A DNA stretch of 64,000 nt from Pararhodobacter aggregans (GCF_003075525.1 NZ_QDDR01000015.1:1-64000); one strand, 5' to 3'. Shown: positions 21,863-30,161, counted from the first letter of the stretch. A program made the numbers and translations. Notes: a model not told the origin generated them from the letters alone.

Positions 21863-21891
21863 CGTTTACTCCCGGGGGAGGCGCGGGTCAA
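21863..21891 (-). promoter_or_regulatory. Candidate sigma-70 promoter of the nuo operon
   Basis: On the minus strand TTGACC (21891-21886) and TAAACG (21868-21863) are separated by 17 bases, matching a -35/-10 pair with a good upstream and a weak downstream hexamer. A start near 21856 would give a leader of about 50 bases before the TTG of nuoA. This rests on motif reading alone. Confidence 0.35.
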
Positions 21892-22151
21892 CCGAAGGGG
21901 AGCGGCGGCAAGGGGCTGATTTCACGGTTTTCGCAGGCGGTATGCAAATGGATACCGGGATTTTTTCGCCCCGGGCGCCGCGCGGGTGCTGCTGTGCGGC
22001 GAAAGCCTGCGCTGTGACACGGCGTCGCGCGACTCAATCGGTTGCGCGCCGGGGCTTGGGCGGGGTCCACGGGTGGGCCCGAAGGGGCCAGGGGGCTCCC
22101 GCGCGTCGGGCGCAGCATCGCAGATGCTGTCCCTCCCCTTGGGCCCGGCGG

Positions 22152-22194
22152 GGGCGCTGCCCCCGCACCCCCGGGATATTTGCGGCGCAAAGAA
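22152..22194 (+). repeat. Composite palindrome plus GGATATTT element, copy 1
   Basis: A GC-rich palindrome (GGGGGCG-CTG-CCCCC) is followed by CCCCCGGGATATTT and, nine bases on, CAAAGAA. The same order of parts recurs at 28414-28473 and 62088-62140 on the plus strand, and inverted at 28501-28528 and 62187-62234. Function unknown. Confidence 0.6.
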
Positions 22195-22244
22195 GCGCGG
22201 GTTTGGCGACAAGGTGAGGCGAATTCACCGAGTTCTGGCGCGCC

Positions 22245-23036
22245 TCAGGCTCCGGGCATCCAGCGCGCCTTGCGCTTGCCGAAGAAGGCGGCGATCCCCT
22301 CGGCGGTTTCCTCGCTTTCCCAGCAGGCGACCAGTTCGGCGATGGAATGCGCGGTATCCTCGGGCGTGATCGCCCCGCCCAGCCGCTGCGCCAGCCGTTT
22401 GGCCCGGGCCACGGCGCCGGGGGCGGCCGAGAGATAGGGCCTCACCTCGGCCTCGACCGCGGCGTCGAGGTCTTCGGGGGCCAAGGCTTTCGCCAGCAGG
22501 CCCAGCGTCACGGCTTCCCCGGCCTCGAAAAGCCGGGCGGACATGAATACGCGCCGCGCCATCGCCTCGCCCATGCGGGCCAGCACATAGGGGCCGATGG
22601 TGGCGGGGATCAGGCCGAGCCGCGTCTCGGTGAAGCCGAATTTGGCGCCGGTGACGCCGATCGCCACGTCGCAGACCGAGATCAGCCCCATGCCGCCGCC
22701 GAAGGCCTGGCCCTGGATCCGCCCGATCAGCGGCTTCGGCAGGGCGTTGAGCGCCCCCAGCGCCGCGGCGAGGCGCCCTGCCCCTTCCGCGCGTTCGGCC
22801 GCGCTGGCCGCCATCTGCTCCTGCATCCAGCCAAGGTCGCCGCCGGCGCAAAAACTGCCGCCCGCCCCGGTCAGGACCACGACGCGCACCGCCTCATCGG
22901 CCGCCAGCTGCGCCGCGGCGAGCGACAATTCGTCGATCATCGCCGCGTTCATGGCGTTGTGTTTCTCGACCCGGTTCAGGGTCAGGGTGGCGACGCCGCG
23001 CGCGTCGGTCTCAAGCGTGATCGTCTGCCAGCTCAT
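22245..23036 (-). CDS. Enoyl-CoA hydratase/isomerase family protein, probable methylglutaconyl-CoA hydratase
   Basis: A 263-residue crotonase. The oxyanion-hole segments are GAGGSFCAGGDLGWM and IQGQAFGGGMGLISVCDVAI, and the following GFTETRLGLIPATIGPYVL is typical of LiuC/AtuE-type hydratases. The ATG overlaps the HMG-CoA lyase stop by four bases. That pairing points to leucine degradation: hydration of 3-methylglutaconyl-CoA, then cleavage to acetoacetate and acetyl-CoA. The specific substrate is inferred from context; the crotonase fold is seen directly. Other leucine-pathway genes (liuA, B, D) are not in the window. Confidence 0.85.
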   Translation of the reverse strand: MSWQTITLETDARGVATLTLNRVEKHNAMNAAMIDELSLAAAQLAADEAVRVVVLTGAGGSFCAGGDLGWMQEQMAASAAERAEGAGRLAAALGALNALPKPLIGRIQGQAFGGGMGLISVCDVAIGVTGAKFGFTETRLGLIPATIGPYVLARMGEAMARRVFMSARLFEAGEAVTLGLLAKALAPEDLDAAVEAEVRPYLSAAPGAVARAKRLAQRLGGAITPEDTAHSIAELVACWESEETAEGIAAFFGKRKARWMPGA

Positions 23037-23890
23037 GCCGGACCCCTCATGCTGCGGGCCAATGCCGCCGCGCGGTCGATGATTCCGCGGTCGAGCCCGG
23101 TGGAAAATCCCAAGGCGTCCAGACGGTCCATCGCCGCCTCGGTCGCCACATTGCCCTGCGCGCCGGGCGCATAGGGGCAGCCGCCCAAGCCCCCCACGGC
23201 TGCATCAAACATCCTGAGGCCGAAGTCCAGCGAGGCCTCGATATTGTCGCAGGCCCGCCCGCCGGTGTCGTGGTAATGCCCGGCGAGCTTCGCCGCCGGC
23301 ACCCGCGCCGTCACCTCGCGCAGCATGGCGGTGAGCGTCTCGGGCGTGGCGCGGCCGATGGTGTCGCCGAGGCTGACCTCGTAGCAGCCCAGATCCAACA
23401 GCGTCACCGCCAGCGCCGCCACCGCATCGGGGCGGGTCGGGCCGTCGAAGGGGCAATCGGTCACGCAGGAGATATAGCCGCGCACCGGGATGCCGTCGGC
23501 CTTCGCGGCCTCAAGGATCGGCAGGAAGCGGGCGATGGACTCCGCCACCGAGCAGTTGAGATTGGCCTGCGAGAACCCCTCGGAGGCCGAGGCAAAGACC
23601 GCGATCTCATCGGCGAGCGCGGCTTTCGCGCCGTCATAGCCCCTCATGTTGGGGGTGAGCGCGGCATAGGAAATGCCCGGCGCGCGGCGGATGCCTGCCA
23701 GGACCTCGGCGCTGTCGGCCATCTGCGGCACCCATTTCGGCGAGACGAAGCTCGCCACCTCGATGCGGCGGAACCCGGCGGTGGACAACAGGTCGACGAG
23801 GGCGATCTTCTCCGCCGTCGGGATCTGCCGCTTCTCGTTCTGGAGGCCGTCCCGCGGGCCGACCTCGAAGATCTCGACGCTCTCAGTCAT
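23033..23890 (-). CDS. mvaB: Hydroxymethylglutaryl-CoA lyase
   Basis: A 285-residue TIM-barrel lyase cleaving 3-hydroxy-3-methylglutaryl-CoA to acetoacetate and acetyl-CoA. The N-terminal EVGPRDGLQNEK contains the catalytic Arg-Asp pair, AGHYHDTGG the metal-binding His residues, and GLGGCPYAPGAQGNVATE (near residue 230) the active-site Cys loop. It overlaps the upstream GST gene by eight bases and the crotonase by four, forming a three-gene unit. The symbol liuE is used for the same role in leucine clusters. Confidence 0.94.
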   Translation of the reverse strand: MTESVEIFEVGPRDGLQNEKRQIPTAEKIALVDLLSTAGFRRIEVASFVSPKWVPQMADSAEVLAGIRRAPGISYAALTPNMRGYDGAKAALADEIAVFASASEGFSQANLNCSVAESIARFLPILEAAKADGIPVRGYISCVTDCPFDGPTRPDAVAALAVTLLDLGCYEVSLGDTIGRATPETLTAMLREVTARVPAAKLAGHYHDTGGRACDNIEASLDFGLRMFDAAVGGLGGCPYAPGAQGNVATEAAMDRLDALGFSTGLDRGIIDRAAALARSMRGPA

Positions 23891-24521
23891 AATAGCGCTC
23901 CTGCAGGTAGAGTTCGGCGGGCCCGTCCACCGCCAGCGCCGCCTGATATCCGGGCCGTGCGGTGAGCCGGGCGTGCCAGTCCGTCACCCGGTCGAGCCCG
24001 TCGAAGGGGACGAAGCGCCGGGCGATCTCGGCCGAGGCGCCGGTCATGATGTCGGCGGCCGAGAAGCCCTCCAGCAGGAAGTCCCCGGTCAGGGCCCGGT
24101 CGAGGCCTTCCAGCGCCCGGCGCAGGCGCAGCGCCTCCAGCTTCTGCACCACGGGGCTGCGGTCGGCGGGCTTCAGCGCGATATGGTGGAAGGTCAGCTG
24201 CGCCAGATGCTGGGCCAGCGTCTCTCCGTAATGCAGCCATTCCAGATAGCGGCCGCGTTCGGCGTGACCGGGCGCGCGGCCCAGGGCGGGGGCGTGACCC
24301 TCGGCCAGAACCTCCAGGATGGCGCCCGATTCAAACAGGACCTCTCCCCCGACCTCGACCGCCGGCACCCGCCCCGCAGGCGACAGCGCCAGGAACGCCG
24401 GATCGCGCAAGGCCTTGCCGGCGAAGGAATGGTAGCTGACGCGATGCGGCAGACCCGCCTCGTGCAGGAACCACAGGATGCGGAAGCTGCGGGTCTGGGG
24501 CACATGGTGCAGGGTAATCAT
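23883..24521 (-). CDS. Glutathione S-transferase family protein
   Basis: A 212-residue cytoplasmic GST. The N-terminal thioredoxin-like domain (MITLHHVPQTRSFRILWFLHEAG) has the cis-Pro segment GRVPAVEVGG and the glutathione-binding LFESGAILEVLAE. The all-helical C-terminal domain includes LLEGFSAADIMTGA, the N-capping/hydrophobic staple region. It is the first gene of the unit with mvaB and the crotonase; a link to leucine breakdown is not obvious. Substrate unknown. Confidence 0.9.
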   Translation of the reverse strand: MITLHHVPQTRSFRILWFLHEAGLPHRVSYHSFAGKALRDPAFLALSPAGRVPAVEVGGEVLFESGAILEVLAEGHAPALGRAPGHAERGRYLEWLHYGETLAQHLAQLTFHHIALKPADRSPVVQKLEALRLRRALEGLDRALTGDFLLEGFSAADIMTGASAEIARRFVPFDGLDRVTDWHARLTARPGYQAALAVDGPAELYLQERYYD

Positions 24522-24584
24522 CGGCGCTCCTCCTGCCCGCCAGTGAAGCCCGCCCGCGCCCCGGGCGCAACGGGGACGCGACGT

Positions 24585-25043
24585 TCAGACCAAGGGGCGC
24601 AGCACCACTTCGCGCAGGGGCACCTCCGGCACCTCGGCATCGACCAGCGCCACCTTGAGGGGCCGCCCCGCCCGGTCGGTCACCGCCAAGGCCGGGCCGT
24701 CCGGCGCCAGATGCGCGTCGCCCCAGCGCATCAGCGCCAGAATGACGCCCGCCAGCCCCCGCCCCTTGCCGGTCAGCGCATAGGCGAAGCGCTCGCGCGC
24801 GCCCGCCTCGCGGTAAGGCACCCGGGTCAGCAGCCCCTCCTCGACCATCCGCGCCAGCCGCTGGGTCAGGACCGAGCGCGGGATGCCCATATCGGCGCGC
24901 ATGTCGTCGAAACGGGTCACGCCATAGAAGGCCTCGCGCAGGATGAGCAGCGTCCAGCGGTCGCCGATCACCTCCAGCGCCCGGGCCGCACCGCAGCGCT
25001 CGACCGGGACCGGAGCGCGGCGGACCCCATCTGAGTTTGACAT
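24585..25043 (-). CDS. HxlR-family winged-helix transcriptional regulator
   Basis: A 152-residue regulator. The DNA-binding core runs from CGAARALEVIGDRWTLLILREAFYGVTRFDDM to IPRSVLTQRLARMVEEGLLTR, followed by the wing (VPYREAGARERFAYALTGKG). A Cys near residue 17 is at the position used for redox or electrophile sensing in some HxlR proteins. ATG 25043 is chosen; a longer reading from 25106 runs across the intergenic region. It is divergent from the GFA-family gene, which it probably controls, and may repress itself. Confidence 0.9.
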   Translation of the reverse strand: MSNSDGVRRAPVPVERCGAARALEVIGDRWTLLILREAFYGVTRFDDMRADMGIPRSVLTQRLARMVEEGLLTRVPYREAGARERFAYALTGKGRGLAGVILALMRWGDAHLAPDGPALAVTDRAGRPLKVALVDAEVPEVPLREVVLRPLV

Positions 25044-25044
25044 T

Positions 25045-25073
25045 CGAACTGAGCCTCGCCTAGTCTGAGTTCG
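25045..25073. promoter_or_regulatory. Candidate HxlR operator between divergent genes
   Basis: The arms CGAACTGAG (25045-25053) and CTGAGTTCG (25065-25073) are inverted repeats with one mismatch around an 11-base spacer. They lie in the 61-base gap between the regulator and the GFA gene. A two-fold site here is what a dimeric HxlR protein would need. This is inference from symmetry and position. Confidence 0.4.
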
Positions 25074-25104
25074 GGAATCAGTACCAGACAGAGAGAGACA
25101 CGTC

Positions 25105-25515
25105 ATGACCCTGGAAGGCGGATGTTACTGCGGCGCGCTGCGCTACCGGATCGAGGGGCCGATGCCCAGGGGCGGGCTCTGCTATTGCCGGGCCTGCCAG
25201 CATGCCTCGGGCGGCGGGCCCAATGCCTTTGCGCTGGTCGCGCCCGACAGCTTCACCTGGACCAAGGGCACAGCCTCGCAGTTCGCGCGCCCCGACCTGC
25301 CCGCCCCGGTCATCCGCGAATTCTGCCCCGATTGCGGCACGCAGGTCACGACCCTGCGCCCCGGCCAGACCAAACGCATCGTCAAGATCGGCACGCTCGA
25401 CCGGGCGCAGGACTGGCCCGGCCCGGGCTTTGCCATCTTCACGGCCGAGAAAGCCCCCTGGCACGCCTTGCCCCCGGACCTGCCAGCCTTCGAGGGCCTG
25501 CCCCCCTCGCGCTGA
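25105..25515 (+). CDS. GFA family (CENP-V-like) zinc protein
   Basis: A 136-residue protein of the glutathione-dependent formaldehyde-activating enzyme/CENP-V family. Zinc ligands are visible in GGCYCGALRY, LCYCRACQHASGG and FCPDCGTQV. Many members are not true formaldehyde-activating enzymes, so the substrate is unknown. The divergent HxlR regulator suggests induction by a reactive small molecule. It ends 54 bases before a strong hairpin shared with the convergent PBP gene. Confidence 0.85.
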   Translation: MTLEGGCYCGALRYRIEGPMPRGGLCYCRACQHASGGGPNAFALVAPDSFTWTKGTASQFARPDLPAPVIREFCPDCGTQVTTLRPGQTKRIVKIGTLDRAQDWPGPGFAIFTAEKAPWHALPPDLPAFEGLPPSR

Positions 25516-25528
25516 CCCGCCCCTTCAC

Positions 25529-25546
25529 CTTGTCCCAAATACGCCC
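25529..25546 (-). repeat. GTATTT-type intergenic element
   Basis: On the minus strand this reads GGGCGTATTTGGGACAAG. A close relative (GGGCGTATTTTGGGCAAAG) is at 62186-62204. At both places the motif lies downstream of a hairpin with a G-rich loop, after an unrelated minus-strand gene. Confidence 0.5.
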
Positions 25547-25569
25547 TTGTCAGACACCTCACCCGCGCC

Positions 25570-25634
25570 CCGTCCCTTCGGCGGGAGGCACGCGGGGCGG
25601 GCGGGCGGGAGCGTGCCTCCCGCCGAAGGGACGG
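25570..25634. terminator. 24-bp perfect hairpin with G-quadruplex-type loop
   Basis: Arms 25570-25593 and 25611-25634 are perfect 24-base complements. The 17-base loop (25594-25610) is four G-runs separated by single C residues, a canonical G-quadruplex pattern on the plus strand. It lies two bases after the pbp1A stop and between convergent genes, so a bidirectional transcription barrier is likely. There is no T-run. The element at 62260-62306 has the same loop design. Confidence 0.75.
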
Positions 25635-25636
25635 TC

Positions 25637-28159
25637 TCAGTAAAGACCGCCCGCGGACAAGGTGCCGAAATTCGCCTGACCCGGCACCTGCAACGTCTCG
25701 CCAGTCCCCGGATCCGTGCCGTCCTCGCTCAGCGTCACGCTGCTCGGATCGGGGGCGAACACCGGCAGCGCCATGCCCATGGCGAAACCGCCGTCGATCA
25801 GCGCGTCGATGCCGAACACCGGCTCCTCGCCGTCGCGGAAATATTCCGCCACCACATCGCCGCCCGACCCCTCGCCGACCCGCTCGCCCGTGTGCCGGTC
25901 GATGGAGATGAAATGCCCGCCCGGCGGCACCGCGAAACGCCCGCCGCCGTAATGCTGGATCGCCTCGGTCATGAATTCCTGGAACACCGGCGCGCAGAGC
26001 CCGCCCCCCGAGGCCCGCCGCCCCAGCGACCGCGGCCGGTCGAAACCGATGTAGCAGCCCGCCACCATGGTCGAGGTATAGCCCACGAACCACACATCCC
26101 GCGCATCATTGGTGGTCCCGGTCTTGCCCGCCACCGGCACCGGCAGCCGGATCGCGCCCGAGGCCGTGCCGCGCTGCACCACGCCCTGCATCATCGAGGT
26201 CAGCTGATAGGCGGTGATCGGATCCATCACCCGCTGGCGGCGCGAGGCGATCCAGGGCGCCTGCCCCGCCGGCAGATCGGGCTCGGTGCATTCGATGCAC
26301 TGGCGGTTGTCATGGCGATAGACGGTGCGGCCCCAGCGGTCCTGCACCCGGTCGACCAGCGTCGGCTCCACCCGCTCGCCGCCATTGGCGAACATGGCAT
26401 AGGCGGCGACGACCCGGAACAGCGTCGTCTCCTGCGCGCCCAGCGAATTGGCGAGGAACGGCTGCAACCGGTCATAGACCCCGAAGCGCTCGGCATAGCC
26501 CGCGACGACGTCCATGCCGACTTCCTGCGCCAGCCGAACGGTCATCAGGTTGCGCGATTGCTCGATCCCCAGCCGCATCGGCGCCGGCCCGAGGAAATCG
26601 TGGTTCGAGTTGTTCGGCCGCCAGATCCCCTCGCCGGTGTCGATCTCGATCGGCGCGTCGATGATGATCGTGGCCGGGGTGAAACCCGAATCCAGCGCCG
26701 CGGCATAGACGAAGGGCTTGAAGCTGGAGCCCGGCTGGCGCATCGCCTGCGTCGCCCGGTTGAAGGACGAGGCCTGATAGCTGAAGCCGCCCTGCATGGC
26801 GATCACCCGGCCGGTATTGACATCCATCGCCATGAAGGCGCCCTCGACCTCGGGCACCTGCCTGAGCGACCAGCGCTGGAAACTGCCGTCCGAATCCGCG
26901 GTGACGGCCCGGACATAGACCACATCGCCCACGTCCAGATTGTCGGAAACCGAGCCCCGCAGCCAGTTGATGTCCGGCCGGTCGATCTGACCGATCTCGG
27001 CCTCGCCCTCGATCCCGATCCGGGCGCGGTCGGCCGAGACCTCCAGCACCACCGCCGGATGCCAGGGATTGCCCAGGGTGATGTCCCGCGCGAGGCTGGT
27101 CCGCGCCAGCGCCGCGCGCCAGCTCTCCTCGTCCGTCAGATCCTCGGCCGTGAGCGTGATGCCGGTGCCGCGCCATTCCCCCTGCGAACGGTCGTATTCC
27201 TCAAGCGCGCGCTGCAAAGCATGCGCCGCGACCACCTGCATGGCCGGGTCGACAGTCGCGCGGATGGTCAGGCCGCCGGTGAAGAATTCCTCCTCGCCAA
27301 AGGTCGTGGACAGCTGGCGGCGGATCTCGTCGGTGAAATAATCGCGCTCGGGCAGCGACTGGCGGAAGGCCGGGATATCGCCGCCCTGCACGGTCAGCAG
27401 CGGCCGGGCCCGCGCGGCCTCGGCCTCATCCTGGGTGATGTAGCCATTCTCGGCCATCTGGCCGAGGATCCAGTTGCGCCGCTCCGTCACCCGCTCACGC
27501 GCGCGCACCGGATGGTATTCGGACGGCGCCTGGGGCAGCGCGGCGAGGAAGGCCATTTCCTCCAGCGTCAGGTCTTCCAGCGTCTTGTTGAAATAGGTCT
27601 GCGCCGCCGCCGTCACCCCGAAGGAATTCTGCCCGAGGAAGATCTCGTTGAGGTAAAGCTCCAGGATCTCATCCTTCGAGAGCGTCTGCTCGACGCGGAA
27701 GGCCAGGATGATCTCGCGGATCTTGCGCTCGACGGTGCGGTCGGACGACAGCAGGAAGTTCTTCATCACCTGCTGGGTGATGGTCGAGGCACCGCGCGTG
27801 TTGCGCCCGCGCGAGACGACGGCATCGCGGGCCGCCGACAGGATCGCCAGCGGGTTGAAGCCCTGATGCTGATAGAAATAGCGGTCCTCGGCCGAGATGA
27901 AGGCGGCGCGGACCAGCGGCGGGATATCCTCGATGGGGGTGAAGAGCCGCCGCTCCCGGGCGAATTCGTCCATCATGTCGCCCTCGCCCGAATAGACGCG
28001 GGAGATCATCGGCGGGGCGTAATTGGCCAGCTGCTCGGTCGAGGGCAGGTCATGCGTATAGACCCAGATCACGCCGCCCACGGTCAGGGCGCCGAAGAAC
28101 GTGCCCAGCATGATGAAGCTGAACAGGCCGCCGAAGAACGAAAGAATGGCTCGGGTCAC
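25637..28159 (-). CDS. mrcA: Penicillin-binding protein 1A, bifunctional transglycosylase/transpeptidase
   Basis: An 840-residue class A PBP that polymerises and cross-links peptidoglycan in the periplasm. After a short cytoplasmic start and one membrane helix (ILSFFGGLFSFIMLGTFFGALTV), the GT51 domain shows AFISAEDRYFYQHQGFN, RGASTITQQVMKNFLL and KIREIILAFRVEQ. The OB-like insert follows. The transpeptidase domain has the SxxK serine in QPGSSFKPFVYAAAL, SRN in IEQSRNLMTVR and KTGTTNDARDVWF. GTG 28159 (preceded by GGAG) is the natural start. An ATG at 28402 would add 81 Pro/Arg-rich residues. It is paired with amiC upstream. Confidence 0.95.
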   Translation of the reverse strand: MTRAILSFFGGLFSFIMLGTFFGALTVGGVIWVYTHDLPSTEQLANYAPPMISRVYSGEGDMMDEFARERRLFTPIEDIPPLVRAAFISAEDRYFYQHQGFNPLAILSAARDAVVSRGRNTRGASTITQQVMKNFLLSSDRTVERKIREIILAFRVEQTLSKDEILELYLNEIFLGQNSFGVTAAAQTYFNKTLEDLTLEEMAFLAALPQAPSEYHPVRARERVTERRNWILGQMAENGYITQDEAEAARARPLLTVQGGDIPAFRQSLPERDYFTDEIRRQLSTTFGEEEFFTGGLTIRATVDPAMQVVAAHALQRALEEYDRSQGEWRGTGITLTAEDLTDEESWRAALARTSLARDITLGNPWHPAVVLEVSADRARIGIEGEAEIGQIDRPDINWLRGSVSDNLDVGDVVYVRAVTADSDGSFQRWSLRQVPEVEGAFMAMDVNTGRVIAMQGGFSYQASSFNRATQAMRQPGSSFKPFVYAAALDSGFTPATIIIDAPIEIDTGEGIWRPNNSNHDFLGPAPMRLGIEQSRNLMTVRLAQEVGMDVVAGYAERFGVYDRLQPFLANSLGAQETTLFRVVAAYAMFANGGERVEPTLVDRVQDRWGRTVYRHDNRQCIECTEPDLPAGQAPWIASRRQRVMDPITAYQLTSMMQGVVQRGTASGAIRLPVPVAGKTGTTNDARDVWFVGYTSTMVAGCYIGFDRPRSLGRRASGGGLCAPVFQEFMTEAIQHYGGGRFAVPPGGHFISIDRHTGERVGEGSGGDVVAEYFRDGEEPVFGIDALIDGGFAMGMALPVFAPDPSSVTLSEDGTDPGTGETLQVPGQANFGTLSAGGLY

Positions 28160-28720
28160 GCGGATCTCCAGGGGGGGACTTGTCCCCCAGTATACGCAAG
28201 CGGGGCCCGGGTCAAAAGGTGGCTCATGGCCGGGGCGCCGCCGGGGCAGGAAATCGCGCAGGTTTGAAGGGGCGCCGAGGCAGCAGTGGGGGGCGAGTCC
28301 GGAGACAGCAAGGGGCGGGGGGCCAGCCCCCTCGACTCCCGGCCGCGCCACGGGCGCGGCGTTCGCGGCGAGAGGCGCGCCACTGGCGCGTTTCCGAGAC
28401 ACCGCTCACCCCCCGCCAAAGGGGACCCTCGGGCCCCCTTTGGAAACCCCCGAGGATATTTGGAGAACAAAGATACAAGTTAAGAGGGCGCTAAGCCGCC
28501 TTCTTTGCGCTCCAAATATCCTCGGGGGTGAGGGCCGCCCGGACGAGGCGCCAGTGGCGCGTCGTCAGGCCCGAACGCCCGGAGCGTAAGCGCAGGGCCG
28601 GACCAGGCCGTCAGGCCAAGAGGGGGGCAGACGGCCCCCCTTTCTTCGGCGCGGCGGTACGCCGCGCCGCTGGTCGCCCGAGGCGCCCGCGGCAGCGGGG
28701 AACGAGGGCGAAACCCCTTG
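28160..28720. repeat. 561-base intergenic region with symmetric nested palindromes
   Basis: No gene is recognised here. At its centre two copies of the CCCCCGAGGATATTTGGAG...CAAAGA element face each other (28447-28473 and 28501-28528), forming a 27-28-base imperfect inverted repeat around a 27-base spacer. A palindrome CCAAAGGGG...CCCCTTTGG-type (about 28415-28443) precedes the first. Outside these lie two matching 13-15-base palindromes, GCGCCACTGGCGC (28377-28389) and GCGCCAGTGGCGC (28548-28560). The pbp1A start signals occupy the left end. Confidence 0.65.
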
Positions 28721-29968
28721 CTACCGGCGGCGCAGGGCCTGTTGCGCGACTTCGCCCTCGACCCAGGCATCGAGGCCCGCCACCAGCGCCTGTTCCATCT
28801 GCGTGCGCCAGCGGCGGTCGCGCAGGCGGGTGCGGTCGGTTTCCGAGGACAGGAACCCGATCTCCAGCAGCGCCGAGGGCACCGAGGGCGATTTCAGCAC
28901 CGAGAAGGCCGCCTGCTGCCAGGGGTGGCGGTGCATGCGGATCTCGGCGCTGCGGATCGCCTCGACCAGCGCCCTCGCCAGCCGGTCGGTGGCGGGCTGC
29001 GTCTCGGCCCGGGCCAGGGCCATCAGCACCCCCGCCACGGTGTCGTCGGTGCCGGTCAGGTCCACACCGCCGCCCAGCATGTCGTCGCGGTCATGCCGTT
29101 CGGCCAGCGCTGCGGCGGCCGCATCCGTCGCCCCTTCGGCCAGGGTATAGAGCGTGGCGCCCACCGCATGGCCGTCTTCCAGCGCATCGGCATGGATCGA
29201 CAGGAACAGATCGGCCTGCGCGCCATGCGCCACGGTGATCCGCCCTTCAAGCGACAGGAAACTGTCGTTGTCGCGGGTCAGCACCACCGTGTAGCGCCCG
29301 GTGCGGCGCAGGGCCTCGGCCAGTTCGCGGGCGAAGGTCAGGGTGATCTCGGCCTCGGTCACGCCTTCATGGATCGCGCCGGGATCGACCCCGCCATGGC
29401 CGGGGTCCAGCACGACGATGGTCGGCCGCTGGCCCAGCGGCGGGCGGTCGGCGGTGGCGCGCAGCACATCGGCCGAGGGTGCGCCATCGGTCGCCGCCAG
29501 CGCCGAGGCCTGCGCCGCGAAGGCGGTGTCCGACATCGGCGTCAGCGACAGGGTGAGCCGGGCGGCGCCGCTTTCCGGGTCGGTCGCCATCCCGGCTTCG
29601 GCAAAGCCCATCGGCCGGTCGAGTTCGATCACCAGACGGCTCCAGCCGCCGCCCGCGTCGCCGGTGCGCAGCGCGGTGACCGCGCCGACCCGCGGCACCT
29701 CGGCCGGGTCCATCCCCGCCCAGTCCAGCGTGCGGAAATCGACCACCGCCCGCGGCGGGTCGCTCAGCAGCCGCGTGCGCCAGGGCACCGGCTGCGACAG
29801 CGGCACGCTCAGCGTCAGGCTGCGCCACCCGGCTTCAAGGCTCAGCGGCCCGGTCAGGCGGGCGGCGGCGCCGAGGTCCTGCGCGGCGAGGGGCGGCGCG
29901 ACGAGAAGGCACAGCAGCGCGAGAAGGACGGCGAGCCAGCCCCTCGGCCCTCGTGCGTGTCGCTGCAT
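28721..29968 (-). CDS. amiC: N-acetylmuramoyl-L-alanine amidase (AmiC type)
   Basis: A 415-residue periplasmic amidase that cuts the peptide from MurNAc during cell separation. The signal peptide ends near PPLAAQ. Residues about 35-150 form an AMIN-type domain (RLVIELDRPMGF). The catalytic Amidase_3 domain starts at IVVLDPGHGGVDPGA (first zinc His), with GRITVAHGAQADLFLSIHADAL (second His) and SALLEIGFLSS (catalytic Glu). It precedes pbp1A on the same strand, separated by 561 bases of repeats, so the two may not share one transcript. Confidence 0.94.
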   Translation of the reverse strand: MQRHARGPRGWLAVLLALLCLLVAPPLAAQDLGAAARLTGPLSLEAGWRSLTLSVPLSQPVPWRTRLLSDPPRAVVDFRTLDWAGMDPAEVPRVGAVTALRTGDAGGGWSRLVIELDRPMGFAEAGMATDPESGAARLTLSLTPMSDTAFAAQASALAATDGAPSADVLRATADRPPLGQRPTIVVLDPGHGGVDPGAIHEGVTEAEITLTFARELAEALRRTGRYTVVLTRDNDSFLSLEGRITVAHGAQADLFLSIHADALEDGHAVGATLYTLAEGATDAAAAALAERHDRDDMLGGGVDLTGTDDTVAGVLMALARAETQPATDRLARALVEAIRSAEIRMHRHPWQQAAFSVLKSPSVPSALLEIGFLSSETDRTRLRDRRWRTQMEQALVAGLDAWVEGEVAQQALRRR

Positions 29969-30161
29969 GCCCTGCCCTCCTGCCGTTCGCCGGTTTCTTG
30001 CCGCTTCCTAGCGCGAAAGCGGGCCCGGGGGAATCCCCGCCCCGCCCTGGCAGGGCATCACGTTTGGGTCAGGGTTTCGGGCCCGCCTCGCTTCCGGGGT
30101 TGAATTGCCCCCCCGTGCCGCGCAATCTGCCGCCGTTGAAACCCCGAGGAGCCCTCAGCCC

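Larger units (their letters stand above)
21807..22244. other. 438-base intergenic region between nuoA and the crotonase gene
   Basis: The left part should hold the nuo promoter. The middle and right parts are very GC-rich and read open in several frames, none with a ribosome binding site or recognisable protein. A composite repeat lies at 22152-22194: a palindrome GGGGGCGCTGCCCCC, then CCCCCGGGATATTT and a CAAAGAA tail. Otherwise I see no gene. Confidence 0.5.

Noticed and set aside
21849-22437. Several overlapping frames in the gap upstream of nuoA
   Set aside because: They are Gly/Pro/Arg-rich in all frames, which is typical of very GC-rich non-coding DNA, and they cross the composite repeat and the candidate promoter.
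28160-28402. 81-residue N-terminal extension of PBP1A
   Set aside because: It is Pro/Arg-rich, overlaps intergenic repeats and lacks a ribosome binding site, while GTG 28159 with GGAG fits the family start.
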